Assembly: GCF_023147585.1 (NCBI RefSeq)
Contig: NZ_JAHXOZ010000011.1
Coordinates: 42,711 to 106,710, forward strand
Direction of reading: 5' to 3'
Source of the DNA: Micrococcus sp. EYE_212
GTDB lineage: Bacteria; Actinomycetota; Actinomycetes; Actinomycetales; Micrococcaceae
DNA: 64,000 nucleotides
Both the position numbers and the translations under genes were made by a program. Under the pieces are notes generated by a model. That model had not been told where the DNA came from. It ran no database searches and worked only from the letters and a program-made list of their open reading frames with translations. This document shows, piece by piece, positions 8,445 to 16,971 of this stretch (positions within the stretch are counted from its first letter, which is position 1; each line of letters begins with the position of its first letter).

Positions 8445-9662
8445 TCACACCTTCTCCACGAGCATCGCGGAGCCCTGGCCCACGCCCACGCACATCGTGG
8501 CCAGGCCCCTGTCCGCGCCCTCGCGCTCCATCCGACCGAGCAGCGTGACCACGAGGCGCGAACCCGAGGAGCCCAGCGGATGGCCCAGGGCGATCGCGCC
8601 GCCGTCGGCGTTGACGGTCTCCGGGTCCAGGCCGAGGCGACGCATCGAGGCCAGGGACTGGGTGGCGAAGGCCTCGTTGAGCTCGACGGCGCCCAGATCC
8701 GCCACGGACCAGCCGGAGCGCTCGAGGGCCTTCTCGGTGGCCGGGACGGGGCCCAGGCCCATGATCTCGGGGGCCAGGCCCGCCGAGGTGGACTCGACGA
8801 CACGGGCGCGGGGGGTCAGGCCGTACTTCTGCGCGGCCCGCTCGGAGACGACGAGGATCGCCGAGGCGCCGTCGTTGAGGGAGGAGGAGTTGCCGGCGGT
8901 GACCACGCCGTCCTTCTTGATGATCGGGCGCAGGCCGGCGAGCACCTCGGGGGTGGAGCCGGGGCGGGGGCCCTCGTCCGTGTCGACGACCGTCTCGGCG
9001 CCCTTGCGGCCCTTCACGACGACGGGCACGATCTCGTCCGCGAAGCGGCCGGCCTCGATGGCGGCCAGCGCACGCTCGTGCGAGCGGGCGGCGAAGGCGT
9101 CGGCGTCCTCGCGGGTGATGCCGTCCACCTCGCCGACCTCCTCGGCGGTCTCCGGCATGGAGAAGGTGAACTTGTCCCCGAACTCGCCTGAGGCGAAGCG
9201 CGGGTTCACGAAACGCCAGCCGATGGAGGTGTCGAAGGCCGCGCCGGGCTTGGCGAACGCCGTCGTCGGCTTCTCCATCACCCAGGGGGCTCGGGACATG
9301 GACTCCACGCCGCCGGCCACGACGACGTCGGCCATGCCGGAGCGCACCATGGCGGTGGCGATGCCGATGGCGGACATGCCCGAGGCGCAGAGGCGGTTCA
9401 CGGTGATGCCCGGGACGGTGTCCGGGAAGCCGGCCAGCAGCCACGCCATGCGGGCCACATTGCGGTTCTCCTCGCCGGCGCCGTTGGCGTTGCCGAGGAT
9501 GACCTCGTCCACCGCCGACGGGTCGATGCCGGCGTCCTCGATCACGGCCTTGATGGTGAGGGCCGCGAGGTCGTCGGGGCGGACGGAGGAGAGGGCGCCG
9601 CCGTAGCGGCCGACCGGGGTGCGGCGACCTCCGACGAGCAGGGCCTGGGAAGGGGTGGACAT
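8445..9662 (-). CDS. paaJ: Acetyl-CoA acyltransferase (3-oxoadipyl-CoA thiolase type)
   Basis: 405-residue thiolase with nucleophile C92 in [40 protein letters not shown] and the C-terminal CVGVGQG loop holding the second catalytic Cys. In phenylacetate breakdown this family cleaves 3-oxo-5,6-dehydrosuberyl-CoA and 3-oxoadipyl-CoA to acetyl-CoA and succinyl-CoA. It is the first gene of its operon, 62 bases downstream of a PaaR-like operator. A role shared with beta-ketoadipate degradation is possible. Confidence 0.88.
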   Translation of the reverse strand: MSTPSQALLVGGRRTPVGRYGGALSSVRPDDLAALTIKAVIEDAGIDPSAVDEVILGNANGAGEENRNVARMAWLLAGFPDTVPGITVNRLCASGMSAIGIATAMVRSGMADVVVAGGVESMSRAPWVMEKPTTAFAKPGAAFDTSIGWRFVNPRFASGEFGDKFTFSMPETAEEVGEVDGITREDADAFAARSHERALAAIEAGRFADEIVPVVVKGRKGAETVVDTDEGPRPGSTPEVLAGLRPIIKKDGVVTAGNSSSLNDGASAILVVSERAAQKYGLTPRARVVESTSAGLAPEIMGLGPVPATEKALERSGWSVADLGAVELNEAFATQSLASMRRLGLDPETVNADGGAIALGHPLGSSGSRLVVTLLGRMEREGADRGLATMCVGVGQGSAMLVEKV

Positions 9663-9724
9663 GCGGGGTCTCCTTGCGTTGCGGGCGGGCGCCGGGGAGT
9701 GGGGCGCCAGGGGCGCACCGAATT

Positions 9725-9742
9725 ACCGACCGTGCGTTCAGG
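9725..9742. promoter_or_regulatory. PaaR-like operator upstream of the thiolase operon
   Basis: ACCGACCGTGCGTTCAGG preceded by AATT. It shares ACCGACCG-nn-CGnTCnGG with the sites at 3205, 11452 and 16366 and is most similar, flank included, to the paaA site. It sits 62 bases before the thiolase ATG. Confidence 0.7.
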
Positions 9743-9880
9743 TATCAGTATCCCGGCCCGGTGTGACGGGGGTCAACCAGGGCGCGGGGTGTGACGGGGC
9801 GAGGACGTGATGGACGCCGTCGCCGGCGCCAAGCGCATCATCCTGGAGCTCAGTGGCGATCCGGACGAGCCCGCGCCGAG

Positions 9881-9929
9881 GCCCGCAGACGCGCCGTTTC
9901 GTCCCCGACGTGGCGGCGTGTCTGCGGGC
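9881..9929. repeat. Hairpin with 15-bp arms (9743-9954 gap)
   Basis: GCCCGCAGAC-n-CGCC at 9881-9895 pairs with the end of 9912-9929 with a single G/T mismatch. The loop is long. It lies between the thiolase promoter region and the terminator of the MHS transporter gene and is not explained by either. The frames here (for example from 9807) do not look like a real gene. Confidence 0.6.
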
Positions 9930-9954
9930 CTCCGCGACGGCCCGGCCCGCACAC

Positions 9955-10006
9955 CGCACGACGACGGCGCCTCCTCCCGTGGAGGAGGAGGCGCCGTCGT
10001 CGTGCG
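9955..10006. terminator. Terminator of the MHS transporter gene
   Basis: Arms 9955-9977 and 9984-10006 are 23-bp perfect complements, with a short loop at 9978-9983. It begins about 30 bases beyond the minus-strand stop at 10037, the usual place for a strong actinobacterial stem terminator. Confidence 0.8.
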
Positions 10007-10036
10007 TGGCGGGCGGAGCCCGTCAGCGGAGGGTGA

Positions 10037-11392
10037 TCAGGCGGAGACCACCGGGGTGGAGCGGGTCGCGACGACCTCCTCGTCGTGCAGCTCGCGGTCC
10101 TGGATGCCCTTGGGCACCAGGAGGACGGCGATCAGGGAGATCGCGGAGATGCCCACGATGTACCAGGCGACGTACTCCCAGCCGTTCTTGACGAGGAGAT
10201 CGGCGATCAGCGGGGCGAAGGCGCCGCCGATGATGGTGCCGAGGGCGTATCCGATGGAGACGCCGGAGAAGCGGACGCGAGCCGGGAACATCTCGGCGTA
10301 CATGGCGGACTGCGGGCCGTACGAGGGGCCGAGGCCCATCGTCAGCACGAACAGGGCCAGGGCGAAGAGCGGCAGGGAGGCCGTGTTCAGCAGGCTGAAC
10401 AGGGGGAACGCCCAGGCGATCAGGATCGCGTAGCCGACGACGAACGTGGTCTTGCGGCCGATCTTGTCGGAGATCCAGCCGCCGAACAGGGTGAAGATGA
10501 ACCAGCCGAGGCCGCCCACGAGGCTCGCGGTCAGCACCTCTGCGGAGGTCATGCCCAGGCCCTTGGGGCCGCCGTACTTGGAGAACCAGGCGATCAGCAG
10601 GTAGCCCACGCCGTTGTTGGCCGCGAAGATCACGGCGGCGAGGATGACCTCCTTGGTGTGGCCGCGGAACAGCTCGCCCAGGGGGGCGGACTCCTTGGCC
10701 TTGAGCTGCTGCATCTCCTTGAAGACCGGGGACTCCTCCACGGCCTTGCGGATGAAGTAGCCGACCACGATCAGGATGATCGAGATCAGGAAGGGGATGC
10801 GCCAGCCCCAGGTGAGGAAGGCCTCCTCGGTCATGTTGGAGCGCACCAGGAAGAGCACGCCGGTCGCCAGAATCATGCCGAGCGGCACGCCGACCTGGGG
10901 GGCCGCGCCGAAGAGGCCGCGCTTGCCCTTGGGGGCGTGCTCGACGGCCAGGAGGGCCGCGCCGCCCCACTCGCCGCCGGCGGAGAAGCCCTGGAGGAGG
11001 CGGAGCAGCACGAGCAGGATGGGGGCCCACACGCCGATCTGGGCGTAGGTGGGCAGGACGCCGATGAGCGTGGTGGCCACGCCCATGCCGATCAGGGTGA
11101 AGGACAGGACGATCTTGCGACCGAACTTGTCGCCGAGGTGGCCCGCGATGATGGCGCCGAGGGGGCGCACGAGGAACGAGATGCCGAGGGTGACCCAGGC
11201 GGCGATCTGCGAGCCGGTCGAGCCCATCGGGGCGAAGAACAGGGCGGCGAAGACCAGTGCGGTGGCCTGGGCGAAGATGAAGAAGTCGTACCACTCGATG
11301 GTGGTGCCGACGAGGGTGCCGGCGAGGACCTTGCGCTCCTCGCGGGGGTCGCGGGCGGCCGGGGCGGCTGGGGAGGCGACGGTATGGCTCAT
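10037..11392 (-). CDS. MFS transporter, metabolite:H+ symporter (MHS) family, likely aromatic acid uptake
   Basis: 451 residues with 12 predicted membrane helices. MHS-type signatures are TIEWYDFFIF in helix 1, GHLGDKFGRK between helices 2 and 3, LLRLLQGFSAGGEWGGAALL, WRIPFLIS, and a repeat of the loop motif at GWISDKIGRK. MHS members carry organic acids such as shikimate, 2-oxoglutarate or proline/betaine. Position and operators (a PaaR-like and a GntR-type site upstream) suggest phenylacetate or a hydroxyphenylacetate as cargo; that is inference. Confidence 0.88.
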   Translation of the reverse strand: MSHTVASPAAPAARDPREERKVLAGTLVGTTIEWYDFFIFAQATALVFAALFFAPMGSTGSQIAAWVTLGISFLVRPLGAIIAGHLGDKFGRKIVLSFTLIGMGVATTLIGVLPTYAQIGVWAPILLVLLRLLQGFSAGGEWGGAALLAVEHAPKGKRGLFGAAPQVGVPLGMILATGVLFLVRSNMTEEAFLTWGWRIPFLISIILIVVGYFIRKAVEESPVFKEMQQLKAKESAPLGELFRGHTKEVILAAVIFAANNGVGYLLIAWFSKYGGPKGLGMTSAEVLTASLVGGLGWFIFTLFGGWISDKIGRKTTFVVGYAILIAWAFPLFSLLNTASLPLFALALFVLTMGLGPSYGPQSAMYAEMFPARVRFSGVSIGYALGTIIGGAFAPLIADLLVKNGWEYVAWYIVGISAISLIAVLLVPKGIQDRELHDEEVVATRSTPVVSA

Positions 11393-11451
11393 GGGTGCTC
11401 CTGGGGTGAGGGGCTGCGGCCTGCGGTGCGAGACGGCGAGAGACGCATGTG

Positions 11452-11468
11452 ACCGACCGCTCGGTCGG
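11452..11468. promoter_or_regulatory. PaaR-like operator upstream of the MHS transporter
   Basis: ACCGACCGCTCGGTCGG: 7-bp arms CCGACCG/CGGTCGG around CT. It matches the paaZ palindrome except for the centre. It lies 59 bases before the transporter ATG and 15 bases from a second, different palindrome. Confidence 0.7.
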
Positions 11469-11483
11469 GAAGTGACACGGGTC

Positions 11484-11495
11484 ACCGTATACGAT
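11484..11495. promoter_or_regulatory. GntR-type operator upstream of the MHS transporter
   Basis: ACCGTATACGAT differs by one base from the palindrome ATCGTATACGAT found before hpaH, hpaD and hpaG. It suggests that the GntR regulator of the hpa cluster also acts here. Confidence 0.6.
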
Positions 11496-11559
11496 GTGGT
11501 GTGACTCGCGCCACGCCCTCGAGGGATGTCGTGATTGTGACGTCCCCCACGGTCCGCTC

Positions 11560-11605
11560 GACGGCGCCGCCCGCCCCCTCTCGCGGAGGGGCGGACGGCG
11601 TCGTG
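11560..11605. terminator. Terminator of the paaABCDE-paaG operon
   Basis: Imperfect GC-rich stem, CGCCGCCCGCCCC pairing with GGGGCGGACGGCG (one mismatch) across a loop near TCGC, about 40 bases beyond the paaG stop at 11643. Confidence 0.6.
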
Positions 11606-11642
11606 GTCTGGGTGTCGCGGGGGCCTGTGGAGGACGGAGGGC

Positions 11643-12428
11643 TCAGCCGCGGCCGGTGAACTCCGGCTTGCGCTTCTCCTGGAAGGCCTTGAAGCCCTCC
11701 GCGTAGTCGGCGGTGCCGCACAGGTCGCCCTGCGCCACGTTCTCCGCGTCGAGGGACTCCCACAGGCCGACGCGCTCGTCACGGATCTGGCGGACCAGCT
11801 CCTTCGACGCGCGGAAGGCCAGCGTCGCGCCGGAGGCCACCTGGGCGGCCTTGGCACGGGTGAACTCCAGCAGCTCCTCGGCCGGGACCGCGCGGGAGAA
11901 CAGGCCCGCCTGCACGGCCTCGGCCCCCGATATCAGCTCGGCGGTGTAGATGAGGTCGAGCGTGCGGTGCGCGCCCAGGCGCTCGGTGAACAGCCAGTGG
12001 CCACCCGAGTCCAGGGTGGCGCCGAGGTTGGCGAACGGCGAGCCGATCTTGGCGTTCTCGGCCACGTAGACCACGTCGGTGGCGATCGCGAGGCCGAGTC
12101 CCACGCCGAGGCACGCGCCCTGCACGGCCGCGAACGTCGGCACCGGGATCTCCGACATCGTCCGCAGCACGGGGGTGACCCTGTCCCGCAGGTACGCGGT
12201 GGCGTCGTCGTCGGCGGGCGTGACGTGGGAGATGTCCCGGCCCGCGCAGAACCCGCGCCCCTCGCCGCGCAGCAGCATGGCGCGGACCTCGCCGGTCTCG
12301 ACGCCGGCCGCGGCCTCCGCATAGGCCTCGCCGAGCTCGGCCAGGGCGGCCTCGTCGAGGGCGTTCATCTTCTGGGGCGCGTCGAGGACGATCTCGGCGA
12401 CGCCGTCGGCGATGCTCAGCTGGATCAC
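11643..12428 (-). CDS. paaG: Crotonase-family enzyme, probable 1,2-epoxyphenylacetyl-CoA isomerase PaaG
   Basis: 261 residues. RGFCAGRDIS gives the oxyanion hole and LDSGGHW places a single catalytic acid D140, the position used by the isomerase PaaG (D136 in E. coli), while the second hydratase glutamate is absent. PaaG converts ring-1,2-epoxyphenylacetyl-CoA to oxepin-CoA and isomerises a later double bond. It closes the paaABCDE operon, starting 49 bases after paaE. Confidence 0.82.
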   Translation of the reverse strand: MIQLSIADGVAEIVLDAPQKMNALDEAALAELGEAYAEAAAGVETGEVRAMLLRGEGRGFCAGRDISHVTPADDDATAYLRDRVTPVLRTMSEIPVPTFAAVQGACLGVGLGLAIATDVVYVAENAKIGSPFANLGATLDSGGHWLFTERLGAHRTLDLIYTAELISGAEAVQAGLFSRAVPAEELLEFTRAKAAQVASGATLAFRASKELVRQIRDERVGLWESLDAENVAQGDLCGTADYAEGFKAFQEKRKPEFTGRG

Positions 12429-12477
12429 GGGGGCTCCTTCGGGCGGCTCGGTCTGGCTCAGGCGGGGCGGGCGCGGA

Positions 12478-13647
12478 TCAGGCGTCGAAGTCGACGGTGA
12501 TGGCGTCCGAGGTGGGGCGGGTCTGGCACGTGAGGACGTAGCCGGCGTCGACCTCGTCCTTCTCGAGGGCGTAGTTCTCGCCCATCTCGTACGTGCCGTC
12601 GGTGACCTTGGCGCGGCAGGTGCCGCACACGCCGCCGGCGCACGCGAACGGGACGTCCGAGCGCACGCGCAGGGCGGCGTTCAGGATGGTCTCGTGCGCG
12701 GACGCGGGGGAGTCGACCTTGGCGGTCAGGCCGTCCAGGTTGAACTCGATGGTGACGTTCCTGCCCGAGGGGTCCGCCTCCACCACGCGGCCGGACTGGC
12801 CCTGCGGGCTCTCCGGCTTGCCGGTGGTGAACAGCTCGAAGCGGATGTCGTCCTCGTCCACGCCGCGCTTCGCGAGGGTGTCCCGCATGAGCTGCACGAG
12901 CTCGAACGGGCCGCAGAGGAACCACTCGTCGGTGCCGTCCACGTCGATCACCTGGTTGAGCAGGGTCTCGAGCTTCTCGGCGTCGATGCGGCCGGAGAGC
13001 AGCGGGGAGACGCGCTGCTCGCGGGAGAGCACGTGGTGCACGGAGAAGCGGGCGGGGTACTTGTCCTTGAGGTCGCCGAGCTCCTCGGCGAACATCACGT
13101 CCATGGCCGAGCGGTTCGCGTAGACCAGGTCGAAGCGCGAGGTCTCCGACGCGGCCAGCACGGCCTTCGCGATCGCCATGATCGGCGTGATGCCCGAGCC
13201 CGCGGCGAACGCCACGAGGTGGGCGTTGCCCTTCTTGGCCACCTGCTCCGCGGCCACCTTCTCGGCGTCGTTGAGCGAGGTGATGTGCGAGCGCGAGGTG
13301 AACGCGCCCTGCGGGTTCATCACGTCGATCTTCTCGCCCACCTGCAGCTGCTCGTTCGCCCAGGTGGAGAACCGGCCGCCGAAGTCCTTCTTCACGGCCA
13401 CGCGGATCTCGCCGCGCGTCGGGACGGCGCAGATGGAGTACGAGCGGCGGACCTCCTGCCCCTCCAGCTCCTTGCGCAGGGCGACGTACTGGCCCGGCAC
13501 GTAGTCGTAGTCGTCCGCGAGCTCCTCGGGCACCGCGAAGGTGACCTCCACGGAGTCCTCGGTGAGCCTGCGCAGCTCGGTCACCTCGAGGGTGTTGAAG
13601 GCGGCGCGGCGCTTGCCGGCGGCGGGGGCGGCGGTGGTCTCGGTCAT
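12478..13647 (-). CDS. paaE: PaaE: phenylacetyl-CoA epoxidase reductase
   Basis: 389 residues: FAD domain with RRSYSIC (68-73), NAD domain with AGSGITPIMAI (149-159) and CGPFE, and a C-terminal plant-type [2Fe-2S] domain with C336, C341, C344 and C374. It passes electrons from NAD(P)H to the diiron centre of PaaA. Its ATG overlaps the paaD stop by one base (TGATG), so the two are translationally coupled. Confidence 0.95.
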   Translation of the reverse strand: MTETTAAPAAGKRRAAFNTLEVTELRRLTEDSVEVTFAVPEELADDYDYVPGQYVALRKELEGQEVRRSYSICAVPTRGEIRVAVKKDFGGRFSTWANEQLQVGEKIDVMNPQGAFTSRSHITSLNDAEKVAAEQVAKKGNAHLVAFAAGSGITPIMAIAKAVLAASETSRFDLVYANRSAMDVMFAEELGDLKDKYPARFSVHHVLSREQRVSPLLSGRIDAEKLETLLNQVIDVDGTDEWFLCGPFELVQLMRDTLAKRGVDEDDIRFELFTTGKPESPQGQSGRVVEADPSGRNVTIEFNLDGLTAKVDSPASAHETILNAALRVRSDVPFACAGGVCGTCRAKVTDGTYEMGENYALEKDEVDAGYVLTCQTRPTSDAITVDFDA

Positions 13648-14156
13648 CAGTGCACCTTGAAGTAGTCGAAGGGCTCGAGGCACTCGTTGCAGGTGTACAG
13701 CGCCTTGCACGAGGTGGAGCCGAAGCGGGTGATCTCGCGGGTGTTCAGGGAGTGGCAGCGGGGGCACTTGACGGTCAGCCCGATCCGCACGGGGCCGCCG
13801 TCGGCGCGCGCCGACGGCGGGGCGATCCCGTACTCGTTGAGCTTGGCCTTGCCCTCGTCCGTCATCCAGTCCGTGGTCCACGCCGGCTGGAGGACCAGCC
13901 GCACCTCCACATCCGCGAACCCGGCGCGGGTGAGCGCGCGGGTCACGTCCGTGGAGATGGTCTCCATCGCGGGGCAGCCGGAGTACGTGGGGGTGATGAC
14001 GACGACGGCCTTCTCGCCGTCCGCGTGCGCGTCCCGGAGGATCCCCAGGTCCGCGATGGACAGCACGGGGATCTCCGGGTCGTGCACGGTGGAGGCCGCG
14101 TCCCAGACCCGCGCGTCGGCGGGGTCGGCGGGGCGCAGCTCGCTGGCGGTGGTCAC
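13647..14156 (-). CDS. paaD: PaaD: phenylacetyl-CoA epoxidase accessory (Fe-S/maturation) protein
   Basis: 169 residues with a DUF59/MIP18 domain (DPEIPVLSIADLGIL, TPTYSGCPAM) and a C-terminal zinc-ribbon-like set of cysteines (CPRC, SCKALYTCNEC). PaaD is needed for activity of the PaaABCE complex, probably by helping metal-centre assembly. It overlaps paaC by 4 bases and paaE by 1. Confidence 0.94.
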   Translation of the reverse strand: MTTASELRPADPADARVWDAASTVHDPEIPVLSIADLGILRDAHADGEKAVVVITPTYSGCPAMETISTDVTRALTRAGFADVEVRLVLQPAWTTDWMTDEGKAKLNEYGIAPPSARADGGPVRIGLTVKCPRCHSLNTREITRFGSTSCKALYTCNECLEPFDYFKVH

Positions 14157-14986
14157 CAGGTGGCCCCCGGGTGACGGCGGGCCAGGGACTGCATCTCGGC
14201 CAGGATGTAGCCGCGGTGCTCGCTCATCTCACCGGAGCGGTCGCCGCCGCGGGCGGTGCCCGTCGCGGGGACCTGCAGGCCGGCCGCCGTGATGGCGGAC
14301 GTCAGGCGGGACATCGTCGGCTCCTCGAGGGAGGAGGGGAGCACCGCGACGCCCTCCTCCGCGAGCGAGCGGGTGAGGTCGTCGTCGTGGAAGAGCTCGG
14401 GCACGTAGGGCCACAGCTCGTCCAGGCCGCGCTGCATGCGGCGCGCCGACTCCTCGGCGCCGAGGCCCAGGCGGTTGAGCCACTCGGCGGCGTGGTCCTG
14501 GTGGTACAGGACCTCCTTGAGCGCCTTGTCCGCGATGGCGGCCAGGGTGGCGTCCGTGGACTCCTTCAGGCGCGAGTAGAGCTCGTACGCGTAGAAGGAG
14601 AAGTACAGCTGACGCGCGATGGTCTTGGCGAAGTCGCCGTTCTCGGCCTCCACGAGGCGGACGGAGCGGAACTCCTCCTCGTCGCGGAAGTAGGCCAGGT
14701 CGTCCTCGCTCTTCCCCCACGCCGTGCCGGCGTAGGAGAGGAGGAAGCGGGCATGGCCGACGAGGTCCAGGGCGATGTTGCCGAGGGCGATGTCCTCCTC
14801 GAGCTCCGGGGCGCGGGAGATCCACCAGGAGAGGCGCTGGCCGAGCATGAGCGAGTCGTCGCCCAGGTACACGGCGTAGCGGGCCACCTCGTCCGAGGCC
14901 TTCTGCTCACCGGAGGAGATCTCCTCCGCGGTGATGGCGACGCCGGCGGAGTGCTTCGTGGCGGAGTCGTTGGTCGCGAAGCTCAC
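14153..14986 (-). CDS. paaC: PaaC: phenylacetyl-CoA epoxidase structural subunit
   Basis: 277-residue ferritin-like helical protein that forms a stable dimer with PaaA. YAVYLGDDSLMLGQRLSWW, NIALDLVGHARFLLSYAG and LKEVLYHQDHAAEWLNRLGLG are typical. The GTG at 14986 overlaps the paaB stop (GTGA) and replaces upstream in-frame ATG candidates that lie inside paaB. Confidence 0.94.
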   Translation of the reverse strand: MSFATNDSATKHSAGVAITAEEISSGEQKASDEVARYAVYLGDDSLMLGQRLSWWISRAPELEEDIALGNIALDLVGHARFLLSYAGTAWGKSEDDLAYFRDEEEFRSVRLVEAENGDFAKTIARQLYFSFYAYELYSRLKESTDATLAAIADKALKEVLYHQDHAAEWLNRLGLGAEESARRMQRGLDELWPYVPELFHDDDLTRSLAEEGVAVLPSSLEEPTMSRLTSAITAAGLQVPATGTARGGDRSGEMSEHRGYILAEMQSLARRHPGATW

Positions 14987-15285
14987 AGGTGGGGCACCCC
15001 CTCGGACTTCTGGTAGTAGGTGGCGTGGCGGTAGGACTTGCCCTGGGCGGACTCGAAGAAGCCGCCCTTGGAGTCCGGGTCCGAGGCCGCGATCGCGTCC
15101 GCGGGGACGACCCACACGGAGGTGCCCTCGTTGCGGCGCGTGTAGAGGTCACGGCCGTTGCGCAGCGCCATGGTGGCGTCCGGGGCGTGCAGCGAGCCCG
15201 CGTGCACGTGGGAGAGGCCGCGGTTCGCGCGGACGAAGACCTCCCAGAGGGGCCACTCGTTCGAGGCGGAGGTGTTCTCGGTCAT
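14983..15285 (-). CDS. paaB: PaaB: phenylacetyl-CoA epoxidase small subunit
   Basis: 100 residues, with WEVFVRANRGLSHVHAGSLHA and ALRNGRDLYTRRNEG as in all PaaB. It bridges PaaAC dimers in the epoxidase. It starts 3 bases after the paaA stop and overlaps paaC. Confidence 0.95.
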   Translation of the reverse strand: MTENTSASNEWPLWEVFVRANRGLSHVHAGSLHAPDATMALRNGRDLYTRRNEGTSVWVVPADAIAASDPDSKGGFFESAQGKSYRHATYYQKSEGVPHL

Positions 15286-15288
15286 GGA

Positions 15289-16296
15289 TCAGGCTCCGAT
15301 CAGCTGGGTGTCGGCCGCGGCGTGCTGCTCGGCCTGGCGGCGGGCGTAGGCGGCGGCGGCCTCGCGGACCCAGGCGCCGTCCTCGTGGGCCTGGATGCGG
15401 CGGGCCAGGCGCTGCGTGTTCATGGGGCCGTTGCCCTTGATCACGGCGTTGAACTCCTCCCAGTCCAGCTGGCCGTAGTCGTAGTGGCCGCGCTCCTCGT
15501 TCCACTTCAGGTCCGGGTCCGGCAGGGTCAGCCCGAGGGCCTCGGCCTGCGGGACGATCATGTCCACGAAGCGCTGGCGCAGGTCGTCGTTGGAGAAGCG
15601 CTTGACCTTCCACGCCATCGACTGCTGGGAGTTCGGGGAGTCGGCGTCCGGCGGGCCGAACATCTGCAGGGCAGGGCCGTAGGTGCGGTCCACCGCGTCC
15701 TGGGCCATCTGCTTCTGCTCCGGGGTGCCGTTCGAGAGCTCGAAGAGGATCTCCCAGCCCTGGCGCTGGTGGAACGACTCCTCCTTGCAGATGCGCACCA
15801 TCGCGCGGCCGTACGGGCCGTAGGAGGCGCGGCACAGCGGCACCTGGTTGCAGATCGCGGCGCCGTCCACGAGCCAGCCGATCGCGCCCATGTCCGCCCA
15901 CGTGCGGGCCGGGTAGTTGAAGATCGAGGAGTACTTGGCGCGGCCGGTGATCAGCTGCTGGTTGAGCACGTCGCGCGGGGTGCCGAGGGTCTCGGCGGCC
16001 GAGTACAGGTACAGGCCGTGGCCGGCCTCGTCCTGCACCTTGGCCATGAGGATGGCCTTGCGCTTGAGCGAGGGGGCGCGCGTGATCCAGTTGGCCTCCG
16101 GCTGCATGCCGATGATCTCGGAGTGCGCGTGCTGGGAGACCTGGCGGGTCAGGGACCTGCGGTACGCCTCGGGCATCCAGTCGCGGGGCTCGATGCGCGA
16201 GTCCTCCGCGATCAGGCGATCGAAGTTCTCCTGGCCGGCCGCATCCTCGGGGGACGGGACGGAGGCCAGGGGGGTGGTCGAGCTGGTCTGCGTCAT
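15289..16296 (-). CDS. paaA: PaaA: phenylacetyl-CoA epoxidase catalytic diiron subunit
   Basis: 335 residues. Diiron ligands are visible as E60, E90 and H93 (QDEAGHG) and EESFHQ (E172/E173, H176). It epoxidises the ring of phenylacetyl-CoA, the committed step of the pathway. The start at ATG 16296 gives the usual length; 47 extra in-frame residues upstream run through the promoter and operator. It is the first gene of a six-gene operon, paaA-B-C-D-E-G. Confidence 0.96.
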   Translation of the reverse strand: MTQTSSTTPLASVPSPEDAAGQENFDRLIAEDSRIEPRDWMPEAYRRSLTRQVSQHAHSEIIGMQPEANWITRAPSLKRKAILMAKVQDEAGHGLYLYSAAETLGTPRDVLNQQLITGRAKYSSIFNYPARTWADMGAIGWLVDGAAICNQVPLCRASYGPYGRAMVRICKEESFHQRQGWEILFELSNGTPEQKQMAQDAVDRTYGPALQMFGPPDADSPNSQQSMAWKVKRFSNDDLRQRFVDMIVPQAEALGLTLPDPDLKWNEERGHYDYGQLDWEEFNAVIKGNGPMNTQRLARRIQAHEDGAWVREAAAAYARRQAEQHAAADTQLIGA

Positions 16297-16365
16297 GGGG
16301 TTCACCTCACGTGAGAGTGCGGGCTGATGGTCCGTGCCCGGGGTCCGCGCGCGGCGGATCGAATT

Positions 16366-16383
16366 ACTGACCGTTCGTTCAGG
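16366..16383. promoter_or_regulatory. PaaR-like operator upstream of paaA
   Basis: ACTGACCGTTCGTTCAGG preceded by AATT, 69 bases before the paaA ATG. It shares GACCG-nn-CGnTCnGG and the AATTAC flank with the thiolase-operon site at 9725. Confidence 0.7.
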
Positions 16384-16518
16384 ATAGGGGAGGGTGTGAG
16401 GTGGGTCAACACCCCCGCCCGCCGGCTCCTCCTGCACAGGTCACGACGCACGGGCCCCCGTCCCCGGCCGGCCCCTCGCCCGGGGAACGTGGCCGGGCGC
16501 CCTCCCTACCGTGGGGCC

Positions 16519-16971
16519 ATGCCCGTCGCCGAGCTGATCTCCGCGCCCCTCCTCCCTCCCTCCCCGGTCCCGCTGCTGCGCGCCGTGGGCCTGGACGACG
16601 TCGTCGCGTCCCTCGCCGGCCGCTTCAGCGGCGCGCAGGACGATCTCGAGGACGCGCTGGGGGCCGCTACGGTGCTGCGCGCGGCGTGGGATCCCCTCCG
16701 GGGGCTGCTCCGGGAGCTCCTGGCGGCGCAGGGGATCATCCGCGCGACCCTCGAGGTGGAGTGGCGGTCGAGCGCGGCGCGGGAGCACCTGGCCCGGGCC
16801 GAGGCGCTGCTGGCCGAGGCGGGGGCGCTCGTCTCCTCCGCCGAGGAGTGGCTGGCCCTGCTCGCCGCGGCCGAGCGGGAGGCTGAGGACGCCCGGCTCG
16901 CCGCCGAGCAGCGCATCCGCCGGGTGGAGGAGTCCGCCCGGGCCGCACTGCTGAGCGTGGCGGGGGTGTGA
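16519..16971 (+). CDS. Small helical protein paired with a lipase-like gene
   Basis: 150 residues, nearly all predicted helix, with no signal peptide. It has a leucine/alanine-rich N-terminus (PVPLLRAVGLDDVVASLAGR) and a heptad-rich stretch (about 80-140, EHLARAEALLAEAGALVSSAEEWLALLAAAE) likely to form a coiled coil. I cannot assign a family. Its stop overlaps the GTG of the next gene (GTGA), so the two are coupled. The size, helical nature and pairing recall WXG100/ESX-type chaperone-substrate pairs, but no WXG motif is seen. Confidence 0.75.
   Translation: MPVAELISAPLLPPSPVPLLRAVGLDDVVASLAGRFSGAQDDLEDALGAATVLRAAWDPLRGLLRELLAAQGIIRATLEVEWRSSAAREHLARAEALLAEAGALVSSAEEWLALLAAAEREAEDARLAAEQRIRRVEESARAALLSVAGV

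Noticed and set aside
9807..10433. Plus-strand reading frame over the MHS transporter end, starting MMDAVAGAKRIILELSG
   Set aside because: It is an open frame on the opposite strand of the transporter and its terminator; after about 30 residues the sequence is only the reverse of the hairpins and of coding DNA.
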